Below are positions 16,622 to 23,908 of a stretch of DNA of 36,497 nucleotides, one piece after another (position 1 is the first letter of the stretch; every line of letters starts with the position of its first letter). A model generated the notes under the pieces. It ran no database searches and was not told the origin of the DNA. It was given only the letters and a program-made list of their open reading frames with translations. This DNA comes from Xanthobacteraceae bacterium. Its GTDB lineage: Bacteria; Pseudomonadota; Alphaproteobacteria; Rhizobiales; Xanthobacteraceae. The stretch spans positions 1 through 36,497 of the forward strand of contig JAIERI010000057.1 in the NCBI GenBank assembly GCA_019747015.1. Direction: 5' to 3'. A program made the position numbers and the translations under genes.

Positions 16622-16843
16622 ATGTCCAAGCCAACCGTCGAACAGACCAAGCTCGGCACCGAAGCGATCGCGTTCTGCATTGCGCGCACGCTGATCGAAC
16701 GCGATCCGTCCCTGAAGGCGCCGATGCGCGCGAACCTGCGCAAGATGTGGGAATTGCTCGACGGCAGCGAAGATCACGGCGCCGCCGACATGGTGGAAAG
16801 CCTGACCAAGGCGCTGAACGATCCGGCGTTTTTCAGAAGGTGA
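16622..16843 (+). CDS. Small hypothetical helical protein
   Basis: This 73-aa, mostly helical protein (TKLGTEAIAFCIARTLIERD, ANLRKMWELLDG, MVESLTKALNDPAFFRR) has no signal or membrane segment. AGGAG at 16611-16615 stands 6 nt before ATG 16622 and only 3 nt before ATG 16619, so the second Met is the likely start. Its end overlaps the convergent gene at 16833 by 11 nt. No family recognised. Confidence 0.7.
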   Translation: MSKPTVEQTKLGTEAIAFCIARTLIERDPSLKAPMRANLRKMWELLDGSEDHGAADMVESLTKALNDPAFFRR

Positions 16844-17153
16844 GGGGCGCGCCGGTCTCGTCGGCCGTGTTGCCGGATGGAGCGCTGTCGCGCTCAGGCA
16901 CCGGAAGCAGATGAATCCGATTTGGCAGTGGAATGCGATTGATCCCGCTTTGATCGACCCAGGTCCGCAGGGCCCATTCCGCGACCACTGCATCGCGATA
17001 GGTGTCGGCGTTTCTAAGCAATCGCGTCAGCCGCCAGCCCGCCAGATCATCGTGTTCGATGGCGTATTGGCGAACCAGATAAGCCGCCTCCTTGAGGGTC
17101 AATGCTCGCCGCCCGCAGATCACCACGGCCGGGGATAAATCGATTACGATCAT
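16833..17153 (-). CDS. Hypothetical protein
   Basis: This 106-aa protein has an N-terminal strand-like stretch (MIVIDLSPAVVICGRRALTLKEAAYLVRQYAIEHDD) followed by a helical middle (WRLTRLLRNADTYRDAVVAEWALRTWVDQ) and a polar tail. ATG 17153 has AGGTGG at 5 nt, better than the GTG at 17162. It is convergent with the small helical protein gene. No domain or family was recognised. The base composition is like the surrounding chromosome. Confidence 0.6.
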   Translation of the reverse strand: MIVIDLSPAVVICGRRALTLKEAAYLVRQYAIEHDDLAGWRLTRLLRNADTYRDAVVAEWALRTWVDQSGINRIPLPNRIHLLPVPERDSAPSGNTADETGAPLTF

Positions 17154-17544
17154 GAGCGCCACCTGACTGGCCGGATAATGTCCGGCGGTTGAAGGATGGG
17201 AAGCAGATCGCCTCGACCGGAGGCTCAGACATCGAGCATTGTTGCTCCGCGGTCAGCGGGCTGTTCAAAATTGACCAACTCGCGCAACACCATCGAACTT
17301 GCCTAACGCATCCTTTCAATCCGCTGCGATTGTCCGGCAGCCATACTGTCGTTGTTCGGGCTCATTTATCAGCGTGAGTGGAGGCCTTCTGACATGATAG
17401 GAAAATAGTCCTTGACAGCGTCACGCTCCCGCAGTAGGTTTGCGACATGCTCCAGAGGTGTAAGTGAAGGAACCGGCGCCGCCGGCGGGCGTTTGACCGT
17501 CGTGAATGCGCGAGTGTTTCGCGCCCAAGGATGCCGAGGTTCTC
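17154..17544. other. 391-nt intergenic region at the left border of the GTA cluster
   Basis: Between the hypothetical minus-strand gene and the first small plus-strand gene of the cluster. It contains a good sigma70-type promoter (annotated separately). No attachment-site repeat, tRNA or integrase is seen here, so there is no sign of site-specific integration at this edge. Confidence 0.5.
17412..17440 (+). promoter_or_regulatory. Sigma70-like promoter at the head of the GTA cluster
   Basis: TTGACA (17412-17417), a 17-nt spacer and TAGGTT (17435-17440) form a near-consensus housekeeping promoter pointing into the GTA cluster, about 105 nt before the first small gene and 305 nt before the TerS candidate. 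It is the best promoter-like sequence I found near the cluster. Confidence 0.5.
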
Positions 17545-17697
17545 ATGCCGACAAAACAGCACGGACAGATCATTGAGACGCCGACCGAAGCGCGGCAGGC
17601 TGAACCGGGACCGTCGGTATTCGCGCTGCTGGCGATCTCGACCGTCGCGGCGATTTTTACGCTGGCGATCGTGTGGTTCCTGTTCTTCCGCACCTGA
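17545..17697 (+). CDS. Small single-pass membrane protein
   Basis: This 50-aa protein has a polar head (MPTKQHGQIIETPTEARQAE) and one membrane helix (SVFALLAISTVAAIFTLAIVWFLFF) ending almost at the C-terminus. ATG 17545 is preferred; ATG 17506 would add 13 residues. It is the first open frame after the promoter at 17412 and lies 47 nt before the TerS candidate. It could be an unrelated small protein or a membrane accessory of the cluster (a one-helix protein is a common plan for holin-like factors), but nothing proves a lysis role. Confidence 0.55.
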   Translation: MPTKQHGQIIETPTEARQAEPGPSVFALLAISTVAAIFTLAIVWFLFFRT

Positions 17698-17744
17698 TGC
17701 ACGGATGACGCGCCGGCAGATGGCCGGCTGAGGATTAGTCGAAC

Positions 17745-18221
17745 ATGGCTGCGAAGACATCTGCCAGACCGGCCAAAAAGCCGGTGGGGCGGAAAGCCGT
17801 GCGCGCACCGAAAAGCACGAAGATTTCGGGGACAAGGAAAAACAGCAAGGCTGTCTCGATCGTCACGCAAGGCCGTCATGTTCCCTCGAAAATCCTGAAT
17901 CAGGATATGTCCGCGCCGGTGGGAACGCTGCTCGCGCGCGTCTCCAGCGCTATCGAAGACGAACTGACGCAGATCGAGATGATCGTCAGCGGCGGCACTA
18001 AGCTGCGCGAACGCAATCAGGCCGAACGCCGCGCCCGCACGCTGGCCTCGCTGGCGCGCACTCTGCGCGAGGTGATGCAGCTTCGCGCCGGGGAGGAGAA
18101 GACCAAGCGCGATGACGATGCCGTGCCCAGAGACATCGGCGAGCTTCGACGCCAGCTCGCGCGCCGCCTGGACAGGATTGTCGCCGATGCAAAGGCTGCA
18201 AATCCTGGCGAGGCTGAATGA
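17745..18221 (+). CDS. GTA g1-like protein, candidate small terminase subunit
   Basis: This 158-aa protein has a very basic, probably disordered N-terminus (Lys/Arg/Ser-rich, about 1-45), then a helical core (LLARVSSAIEDELTQIEMIVSGG, ERRARTLASLARTLREVMQLR) and an acidic/basic C-terminal helix (DIGELRRQLARRLDRIVADAKAA). Similarity is too weak to name a family by eye. Its position directly before and overlapping TerL is where RcGTA g1, the small terminase that binds DNA for packaging, sits. The overlap with the TerL reading frame is 35 nt if TerL starts at 18187. Function is inferred from position, size and helical plan. Confidence 0.65.
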   Translation: MAAKTSARPAKKPVGRKAVRAPKSTKISGTRKNSKAVSIVTQGRHVPSKILNQDMSAPVGTLLARVSSAIEDELTQIEMIVSGGTKLRERNQAERRARTLASLARTLREVMQLRAGEEKTKRDDDAVPRDIGELRRQLARRLDRIVADAKAANPGEAE

Positions 18222-19482
18222 AGCCGAACTCGATCTCATCGCCGCGGACTGGCAATTGTTCGCGCATCCACATCAATGGCCGCCCGATGTTTCCGGCAAT
18301 GGCCGCGCCTGGCTGACATGGCTTTTGATCGGCGGGCGCGGCGCGGGCAAGACACGCGCCGGAGCGCAATGGATCAGAGCGCAGGCGCTGGGATTGCCGC
18401 CACTGGCGAGCGAGCCTGTGGAACGCATCGCGCTGGTCGGCGAGAGCGAGCATGATGTGCGCGAGGTGATGATCGAGGGCGTCTCGGGTCTGCTCGCGGT
18501 GCACCGGCGCGACGAGCGGCCTTTGTGGACGTCGTCGCGCAAGCGGCTCGAATGGAATAATGGCGCGGTGGCCTACGCGTTTTCGGCGGAGGATCCGGAG
18601 AGTCTGCGCGGGCCGCAATTCGGCTGTGCGTGGTCGGACGAGCTGGCGAAATGGCGCTACGCCGACGCGGCGTTCGACATGCTGCAGTTCGGCCTGCGCC
18701 TCGGCGCACAGCCACGCCAATTGATCACGACCACGCCGCGGCCGACGGCGCTCATTAAAAGACTGCTGAAAGACGCAAGCTGCGCGGTGACGCATGCGCC
18801 GACGAAAGCCAACGCGCTCAATCTCGCACCGAACTTTTTGCAAAATGTGATGGCACGTTACGCCGGCACACGGCTCGGGCGGCAGGAGCTTGACGGCGAA
18901 CTGATCGAGGACCGGCCCGATGCGCTGTGGACCCGCTCGCTGATCGAGCAATGCCGGATCGACATTGCGCCTTCACTGGCGCGCGTCGTGGTCGCGGTCG
19001 ATCCGCCGATCTCAAGCGGCAAGCGTGCGGATTCCTGCGGCATCGTCGCGGCGGGGATTACAGGCGAGGGCGCGATTGTTGTTCTCGCCGATGAAACGGT
19101 TGCGAACGCGACGCCGTCGGTGTGGGCGGCCAAGGCGATCGCGCTGTGGCGAAAGCTGGAAGCCGACGCATTAGTGGTGGAAGTCAATCAGGGCGGCGAC
19201 ATGGTGAAGGTCGTGATCGCGCAAGTCGATACAAACGTGCCGGTGCAATCGGTGCGCGCCTTGCGCGGCAAATATCTGCGTGCCGAGCCGGTCGCGACTT
19301 TGTATGAACAGGGCCGGGTCAAACACGCCGGTGTATTTCCGGCGCTCGAAGATGAAATGTGCGATTTCGGCCCGGCGGGCCTGACATCCGGCCGCTCGCC
19401 GGACCGGCTCGACGCCCTGGTGTGGGCGGTGGCGTCGCTGACCCACGGCGCGCGCGGCGCGCCGCGGGTGAGGGGGTTGTGA
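18187..19482 (+). CDS. terL: GTA/phage large terminase subunit (packaging ATPase-nuclease)
   Basis: This 431-aa motor protein pumps DNA into proheads. Seen: an N-terminal LNEAELDLIAADWQLFAHPHQWPP typical of GTA TerL; Walker A GGRGAGKT (about 49-56); a Walker-B-like acidic pair Asp 151-Glu 152 in FGCAWSDELAKW; and a C-terminal RNase-H-like nuclease part (VVVAVDPPIS...DSCGIVAAG and SPDRLDALVWAVASL). It matches the RcGTA g2 plan and length. I chose ATG 18187 to limit overlap with the preceding gene; ATG 18112 would add 25 residues but overlap by 110 nt. It is followed by a cupin gene instead of the portal gene. Confidence 0.95.
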   Translation: MQRLQILARLNEAELDLIAADWQLFAHPHQWPPDVSGNGRAWLTWLLIGGRGAGKTRAGAQWIRAQALGLPPLASEPVERIALVGESEHDVREVMIEGVSGLLAVHRRDERPLWTSSRKRLEWNNGAVAYAFSAEDPESLRGPQFGCAWSDELAKWRYADAAFDMLQFGLRLGAQPRQLITTTPRPTALIKRLLKDASCAVTHAPTKANALNLAPNFLQNVMARYAGTRLGRQELDGELIEDRPDALWTRSLIEQCRIDIAPSLARVVVAVDPPISSGKRADSCGIVAAGITGEGAIVVLADETVANATPSVWAAKAIALWRKLEADALVVEVNQGGDMVKVVIAQVDTNVPVQSVRALRGKYLRAEPVATLYEQGRVKHAGVFPALEDEMCDFGPAGLTSGRSPDRLDALVWAVASLTHGARGAPRVRGL

Positions 19483-19534
19483 TTGTCTAACGGGGACGGT
19501 GGCCGTAGTCTGACGCCGGCAACCGGGGGACTTC

Positions 19535-20056
19535 ATGGCCAGCAATGCAAGCGGAATGACGGCCGATGAGGTGCGCGCGGTTCTTGGTCTGGAAGCGAAC
19601 GCAACATGCGGTTTCGTGAAAGAGACCTATCGTGCCAAACCGCAGATCGCGGCAGGCGGGTTGCCCGCGCCTTTCGCTGAAGGCCGGCCGATGGGCTCGG
19701 CGCTGTATTTCATGGTAACGCCGCCGGCGCCGGTGAAGCTGCATCGCATCCGCAACGATCAACTCTATCATTATTATCTCGGTGATCCGCTCGAAGTGTT
19801 GCTGCTGCGCGGGGAGGGCGAGCGCGTCATTGTTGGGCCGGATCTGCGGGCAGGACAGCGCGTGCAGCTTCTGATTCCGGGCAACACGTTTCACACTGCG
19901 CGCGTCGTTGGCGACAGGCGCTGGTTTCTCGGCGCCAGTACCGAGTGGCCGGGTGTCATTCCAGCCGATGTTGAACTCGGCAACGCGGACAGGTTGATCG
20001 CCGAATTTCCGAAAGTCGCTGCCGATATTCGCGGTTTCCCTGAGCCGGTCAACTGA
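19535..20056 (+). CDS. DUF985 (Cupin_5) family protein
   Basis: This 173-aa single-domain cupin starts with a helical segment (MTADEVRAVLGLEANATCGFVKETYRA). The conserved strands follow: GSALYFMVTPPAPVKLHRIRNDQLYHYYLGDPLEVLLL and LIPGNTFHTARVVGDRRWFLGASTEWPG. This is the DUF985 pattern, a family of small sugar-epimerase-like cupins without proven substrate. GGGGGA lies 4 nt before ATG. It sits between TerL and portal, where GTAs normally have no gene, and an intrinsic terminator follows 37 nt after its stop, as if it had arrived with its own 3' signal. It is not a structural protein by any visible feature. Confidence 0.9.
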   Translation: MASNASGMTADEVRAVLGLEANATCGFVKETYRAKPQIAAGGLPAPFAEGRPMGSALYFMVTPPAPVKLHRIRNDQLYHYYLGDPLEVLLLRGEGERVIVGPDLRAGQRVQLLIPGNTFHTARVVGDRRWFLGASTEWPGVIPADVELGNADRLIAEFPKVAADIRGFPEPVN

Positions 20057-20088
20057 CGCCGCCCGCAAGAAATTTTAATGCCAGACAG

Positions 20089-20115
20089 AAGGGCCCGCCT
20101 CAGGCGGGCTTTTTT
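20089..20115 (+). terminator. Intrinsic terminator between DUF985 gene and portal gene
   Basis: GCCCGCC (20093-20099), loop TCA and GGCGGGC (20103-20109) form a perfect 7-bp GC stem, extended by A/G-T pairs and followed by six T. It ends 2 nt before the portal ATG at 20117. The 3' arm GGCGGG is also the only purine-rich Shine-Dalgarno-like segment before the portal gene, so the same hairpin could block translation. Confidence 0.75.
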
Positions 20116-20116
20116 C

Positions 20117-21289
20117 ATGCCCCGTTTCTTCGACCTGTTTCGCGCACCCGAAACCAAAGCCAGCCGGACCGCAAGGCTGCTTGCCTTCGAAAGCGGCGGC
20201 CGGGCGCGGTGGACGCCGCGCGATTATGCGGCGCTGGCCCGCGAGGGCTATCTCGCCAACGCCATCGTGCACCGCGCAGTGCGGCTGGTCGCGGAAAACG
20301 CGGCGTCTTGCTGCTTCCTGCTTTATGAAGGCGCAAGCGAACGCGACAGCCATCCGCTATTGCAGCTTCTCGCGCGGCCCAACCCGCGCCAGGACGGCGC
20401 GAGCTTTTTCGAGACGCTCTACGCTCACATGCTGCTCGCGGGCAACGCATATATAGAGGGTGTCGCTCTCGACGATCAAATCCGCGAACTCTACGCGCTA
20501 CGGCCGGACCGCATGAAAGTGGTGCCGGGCACTGATGGCTGGCCGGAGGCCTATGAATATGGCGTCGCCGGACGCAGCGTGCGCTTCGACCAGATGTCAA
20601 CGCGCGTGCCGCCGATCCTGCATCTGACGTTCTTTCATCCGCTCGACGATCATTACGGTCTCGCCCCCGCAGAGGCGTCGGCGATTGCAATCAATACGCA
20701 TAACGCGGCGGCGCATTGGAATAAGGCCTTGCTCGACAACGCCGCGCGGCCGTCCGGTGCGCTGGTGTATTCCGGGCCGGAAGGCGCGGTGCTCTCCGAT
20801 TCGCAGTTCGACCGGCTCAAGCGTGAACTCGAAGGCACCTACCAGGGCGCGGTGAATGCCGGGCGCCCGCTGTTGCTGGAGGGCGGGCTCGACTGGAAGG
20901 CGATGTCGATGACCCCGAAGGACATGGACTTCCTCGAAGCCAAGAATTCCGCGGCGCGTGAAATCGCGCTTGCCTTCGGTGTGCCGCCGATGCTGCTCGG
21001 CATTCCCGGCGACAATACGTATGCGAATTTCCAGGAAGCCAACCGCGCGCTATGGCGGCAGACGATTTTACCCCTAGCCACGCGCGTCGGCACCTCGCTG
21101 ATGCAGTGGCTGGCACCGCAGTTTGGTTCTGATTTGCGCATCGCCATCGACACCGACAGGATCGACGCGCTCGCGCCCGACCGCGCCGCGCTGTGGGACC
21201 GTGTCGCAGCCGCGCCGTTCCTGACATTGAATGAAAAGCGGGAGGCGACAGGCTACGCGCCGGTGGACGGGGGCGACCGGCTCGAATAG
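20117..21289 (+). CDS. HK97-family portal protein (GTA g3)
   Basis: This 390-aa protein forms the dodecameric portal ring through which DNA enters the capsid. Seen: FFDLFRAPETKASRTARLLAF at the start; YAALAREGYLANAIVHRAVRLVAENAA; PLLQLLARPNPRQDGASFFETLYAHMLLAGNAYIE; and the diagnostic AFGVPPMLLGIPGDNTYANFQEANRALW. This order and the length match HK97/GTA portals. I chose ATG 20117; an ATG at 20078 would add 13 residues encoded by the terminator hairpin itself. The start codon lies directly after that hairpin's T-tract. The gene ends 28 nt before an accessory phosphatase gene rather than the usual g3.5/protease. Confidence 0.95.
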   Translation: MPRFFDLFRAPETKASRTARLLAFESGGRARWTPRDYAALAREGYLANAIVHRAVRLVAENAASCCFLLYEGASERDSHPLLQLLARPNPRQDGASFFETLYAHMLLAGNAYIEGVALDDQIRELYALRPDRMKVVPGTDGWPEAYEYGVAGRSVRFDQMSTRVPPILHLTFFHPLDDHYGLAPAEASAIAINTHNAAAHWNKALLDNAARPSGALVYSGPEGAVLSDSQFDRLKRELEGTYQGAVNAGRPLLLEGGLDWKAMSMTPKDMDFLEAKNSAAREIALAFGVPPMLLGIPGDNTYANFQEANRALWRQTILPLATRVGTSLMQWLAPQFGSDLRIAIDTDRIDALAPDRAALWDRVAAAPFLTLNEKREATGYAPVDGGDRLE

Positions 21290-21317
21290 ATGTGGTTGCC
21301 TCATTGCTGGATGCGAT

Positions 21318-21986
21318 ATGAGTCTGACTTACGTCATTCCGGACATTCACGGCCGGGCCGATCTGCTGGATGAGGCGCTGGCGCGCATTGACACGCATGC
21401 CGCGGGAAACGGCGGCACGCTGGTGTTGCTCGGCGATTATGTGAGCAAGGGCCCGGACAGCCGCGGCGTAATCGAGCGGCTTGAGACGAATCCGCCACGC
21501 GATTTCAAGTTCGTTGCGCTGAAGGGCAACCACGACGCCATGATGGTGAGCGCGCTTAGGGACGGCGCCGACATGTCCGAATGGCTGGCGAAGGGCGGCG
21601 CCTCGACGCTTGCCTCGTATGGCGATGCCGCCGCGGTGCCGCAGTCGCATATCGATTGGTTAGATGTGCGGCCGCTGATGCATGAAGATGTGCATCGTAT
21701 CTATGTTCATGCCGGTCTCAATCCTGTTCTGCCGCTTTATGCACAGAGCGAGAAGGTGCTGCTGTGGAAGCGCTACGGCAGGGACGAAACCGGCGGCTAC
21801 GGCGCGCGCCATGTGGTGCATGGCCATGACAACGCGGTTGATGGACCGCTGTTGTTCGAGGGCCGCAGCAATCTCGATACCTGCGCCTGGCGCACGGGGC
21901 AGCTGGTGATCGGCGTTTTCGATGACGACGTTCCCGGTGGGCCAGTGGGCTTTATCACTGTGCAGGGGCCGGCAGCAGCTTCATAA
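21318..21986 (+). CDS. PPP-type serine/threonine (or diadenosine) phosphatase
   Basis: This 222-aa protein has the PPP-family metal motifs: PDIHGR near the N-terminus (DxH), GDYVSKGPDSRG (GDxxxxGxxSRG; the usual GDYVDRG is altered, with Ser-Lys where Asp-Arg is normal), KGNHD, and VVHGHDNAVDG for the C-terminal His. It resembles the short bacterial protein phosphatases, some of which hydrolyse phosphoproteins and some Ap4A. ATG 21318 starts exactly at the domain; earlier codons overlap the portal gene. It lies between portal and g3.5 in the GTA cluster and is non-structural cargo, as no phage packaging role is known for it. Confidence 0.88.
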   Translation: MSLTYVIPDIHGRADLLDEALARIDTHAAGNGGTLVLLGDYVSKGPDSRGVIERLETNPPRDFKFVALKGNHDAMMVSALRDGADMSEWLAKGGASTLASYGDAAAVPQSHIDWLDVRPLMHEDVHRIYVHAGLNPVLPLYAQSEKVLLWKRYGRDETGGYGARHVVHGHDNAVDGPLLFEGRSNLDTCAWRTGQLVIGVFDDDVPGGPVGFITVQGPAAAS

Positions 21987-21996
21987 CCGGGAGCGG

Positions 21997-22482
21997 CTAT
22001 CGTATCTCACGCCAGCGCATGTGCTGGCCTGCGCGGGAATCGAACTGCGCCTTTTGATCGTCGGTCAGCGAAGCATAAAATGCGTCAAGGGCGGGACGTA
22101 TCGTCGTGATGGCGGTGAGCATCGAGCCTATGCGGGTTTCCATGGCCTCCATCCGGCTCGGCACGGTGGCACCGATGTAGCCGGTGCAGGCGCTACGCAT
22201 TGTGTCGCCCGCTTTGGCGGAAACTGCCTTGAAGTCCTCAAGCTTGGCCCGCTGGGCGTCATTCAGCTTCAACGTTTCCGCGAGTCCTTCGGTGCGCCAT
22301 TGCATGAAACCGCCAGACTCGCGGTTGCACATCCGCGATCCCATCATTACGTCGGATCCCATCATACCAAATCCGGAACCCATCATTCCCGATCCGCTAC
22401 CGACGGTTTGGGCAATTGCTATCGATCCGGTCATCGCGAGGGCGGCGGAAGCCATCAATACCAGGCGGCGATGTTTGGTCAT
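21997..22482 (-). CDS. Periplasmic Spy/CpxP-like (LTXXQ) protein
   Basis: This 161-aa protein has a signal peptide (MTKHRRLVLMASAALAMTGSIAIAQ), a Met/Gly-rich stretch with repeated GMMGS units (about residues 28-50), and a helical domain with LKLNDAQRAKLEDFKA and SLTDDQKAQFD. These are two LTxxQ-like repeats typical of Spy/CpxP chaperones and heavy-metal-resistance proteins. The Met-rich segment could bind copper or silver. It is the only minus-strand gene in the head half between TerL and MCP, has a good GGGAGAAG site and probably its own promoter from the right. Its 3' end faces the phosphatase stop 10 nt away. It is stress or metal cargo, not GTA structure. Confidence 0.82.
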   Translation of the reverse strand: MTKHRRLVLMASAALAMTGSIAIAQTVGSGSGMMGSGFGMMGSDVMMGSRMCNRESGGFMQWRTEGLAETLKLNDAQRAKLEDFKAVSAKAGDTMRSACTGYIGATVPSRMEAMETRIGSMLTAITTIRPALDAFYASLTDDQKAQFDSRAGQHMRWREIR

Positions 22483-22610
22483 ATGCTTCTCCCATACCTG
22501 AAAATATACGCTAGAGCGCGGACCCTTTTGCCACATTGATGCATGTCAACCGCAACGATCGGTCTTTTCAGACGTCGTTTTGCCGTTGAACAACAATTCC
22601 AGCAGCAGCC

Positions 22611-22814
22611 ATGACCGATCTGATCCGCACGTTCACCGAACGCGGCGACCTTGCGCATCTGGCGCTGTTTCTGTGGGCCAGCGCGGCGAGCTTCGCCTTT
22701 CTGTTCACGCTGCGCGAGCTGGCGGATGCCTCGCGCCGGTTCGACGATTTCGTGCGCGAATTGTCCCTGTTCAATCGCCGCGCGCGCCGCAAACGTTCAA
22801 ACACATCTGACTGA
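22611..22814 (+). CDS. GTA g3.5-like small membrane protein
   Basis: This 67-aa protein has one hydrophobic helix (LALFLWASAASFAFLFTL) followed by a basic amphipathic tail (RRFDDFVRELSLFNRRARRKRS). Its place upstream of the protease and its size match the small membrane protein g3.5 of RcGTA-type clusters. The role of that gene in particle formation is not settled. It is followed 11 nt later by another small open frame. Confidence 0.65.
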   Translation: MTDLIRTFTERGDLAHLALFLWASAASFAFLFTLRELADASRRFDDFVRELSLFNRRARRKRSNTSD

Positions 22815-22825
22815 AGGATTTCATC

Positions 22826-23014
22826 ATGGATGATTTGCATACGATGCTGCGTTCGATCAGCGGCGAGACCAAGGCCAAGACGGAACACCTCACGGTGTTT
22901 CGCGAATTTTTGGCGCATCTTGAGAAGATCCAGCACAAGGCGCCGGTGCGTCTGCTGACGGCGAAGCCCGCGCGCGCCAGATCGCCGCGCCGCAAGGCCA
23001 AGCGCGCGAAATAG
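22826..23014 (+). CDS. Small basic hypothetical protein before the prohead protease
   Basis: This 62-aa protein starts with a helical segment (MDDLHTMLRSISGETKAKTE) and ends in a very basic tail (RARSPRRKAKRAK). GAAGGA precedes ATG 22826 at a good distance. It is likely translated together with the g3.5-like gene upstream. No family recognised. A DNA- or capsid-interacting tail is possible but not shown. Confidence 0.6.
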   Translation: MDDLHTMLRSISGETKAKTEHLTVFREFLAHLEKIQHKAPVRLLTAKPARARSPRRKAKRAK

Positions 23015-23073
23015 CTCCGCGCTTTCTTTCACATCATTGCGCCGGCCCAAACTTGCATCCTGCGAGATCGCTC

Positions 23074-23595
23074 ATGCACGCGCCACTCTCCTCCACATCC
23101 CGCGTCACGCTCGCCAGCGACGGCACGGTGGAAGGCTATGCGAGCCTGTTCGGCGAGATCGATCAGGCGCGCGACATGGTCATGCCGGGTGCATTCACGC
23201 AGACGCTGCAAAGCCGGGGCTTGCGAAAAATCCCGATGCTGTTCCAGCACGACCCATCGGAGCCGGTCGGCATCTGGCTCGAGTTGCGCGAGGACATTCG
23301 CGGGCTGTGGGCGAGGGGACGCCTGATCCCCGAAGTCGTGCGGGGCCGCGAGTTGATGGCGCTGGTGCAGCAGGGCGCGATCGACGGCCTGTCGATCGGT
23401 TATCGCACCGTGCGCGGGCGGATCGATCCGAAAACCCGCATCCGCAAATTGTATCAGGTCGATCTTTGGGAAATTTCCATCGTCACCTTCCCGCTTCTGG
23501 CGGGGGCAAGGGTGCGGGCGGTGAAGGGGGCATCCCTGACGCCCAAATCGGTGCCGATCCTGCGTGGAATACTGAATGTGAAGAAAATGTTATGA
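23074..23595 (+). CDS. HK97-family prohead protease (GTA g4)
   Basis: This 173-aa serine protease of the S78/HK97 type matures the capsid by cleaving the MCP N-terminal scaffold region. Seen: VEGYASLFGEIDQARDMVMPGAF near the start, the catalytic His 59 in MLFQHDP, the catalytic Ser 107 in GLSIGY, and DLWEISIVTFPLLAGARV after it, in the normal order. ATG 23074 is chosen; a TTG at 23053 would add seven residues. The next gene should be MCP, but an 800-nt block with a Fic/Doc-type module intervenes. Confidence 0.94.
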   Translation: MHAPLSSTSRVTLASDGTVEGYASLFGEIDQARDMVMPGAFTQTLQSRGLRKIPMLFQHDPSEPVGIWLELREDIRGLWARGRLIPEVVRGRELMALVQQGAIDGLSIGYRTVRGRIDPKTRIRKLYQVDLWEISIVTFPLLAGARVRAVKGASLTPKSVPILRGILNVKKML

Positions 23596-23654
23596 AATCA
23601 GTATCTTACATTCCGAGCGGTAATTGTTAACTACAGAAGGTTAGTTTACAGAGG

Positions 23655-23689
23655 TTGCAAATTGCAAGGGAACGGGCAAATATCCCGTT
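23655..23689. promoter_or_regulatory. Paired palindromes upstream of the Fic/Doc module
   Basis: TTGCAA-A-TTGCAA (23655-23667) is a perfect 13-nt palindrome around a central A. It is followed at once by AACGGG-CAAATAT-CCCGTT (23671-23689), a perfect 6-bp inverted repeat ending 12 nt before ATG 23702. Autoregulated toxin-antitoxin operons usually carry such operators here. The assignment is inference. Confidence 0.45.
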
Positions 23690-23701
23690 GCGTTGGTACC
23701 G

Positions 23702-23908
23702 ATGTTTGATACGACGCTAGAAAAAGCCAGAGATGAAATCGTGTTCGCGCTTAAAAAGCAGATAGTTAGCGCACCCGATCGCGAGAGTAAGATCGATCCG
23801 AAGGAGGCGCCGCGCCTACCTGTTCGGGTGCAGAATCACGATTTGGATGCGGCTATCGACGATATGATTGACCGGTTCCCGAAGACCTTGGATTATCTTG
23901 CCAAGTGA
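23702..23908 (+). CDS. Putative antitoxin partner of Fic/Doc-type protein
   Basis: This 68-aa acidic protein (MFDTTLEKARDEIVFALKKQ, then PVRVQNHDLDAAIDDMIDRFPKTLDYLAK) directly precedes and overlaps the Fic/Doc gene by 11 nt if that gene starts at TTG 23898. Size, order and overlap are those of a type II antitoxin. It matches none of the familiar partners: I see no AbrB or Phd DNA-binding fold and no Fic-inhibition motif of the S/TxxxE(G/N) form. The region is AT-richer than the GTA genes around it, a sign of transfer. Calling it an antitoxin rests on context only. Confidence 0.5.
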   Translation: MFDTTLEKARDEIVFALKKQIVSAPDRESKIDPKEAPRLPVRVQNHDLDAAIDDMIDRFPKTLDYLAK

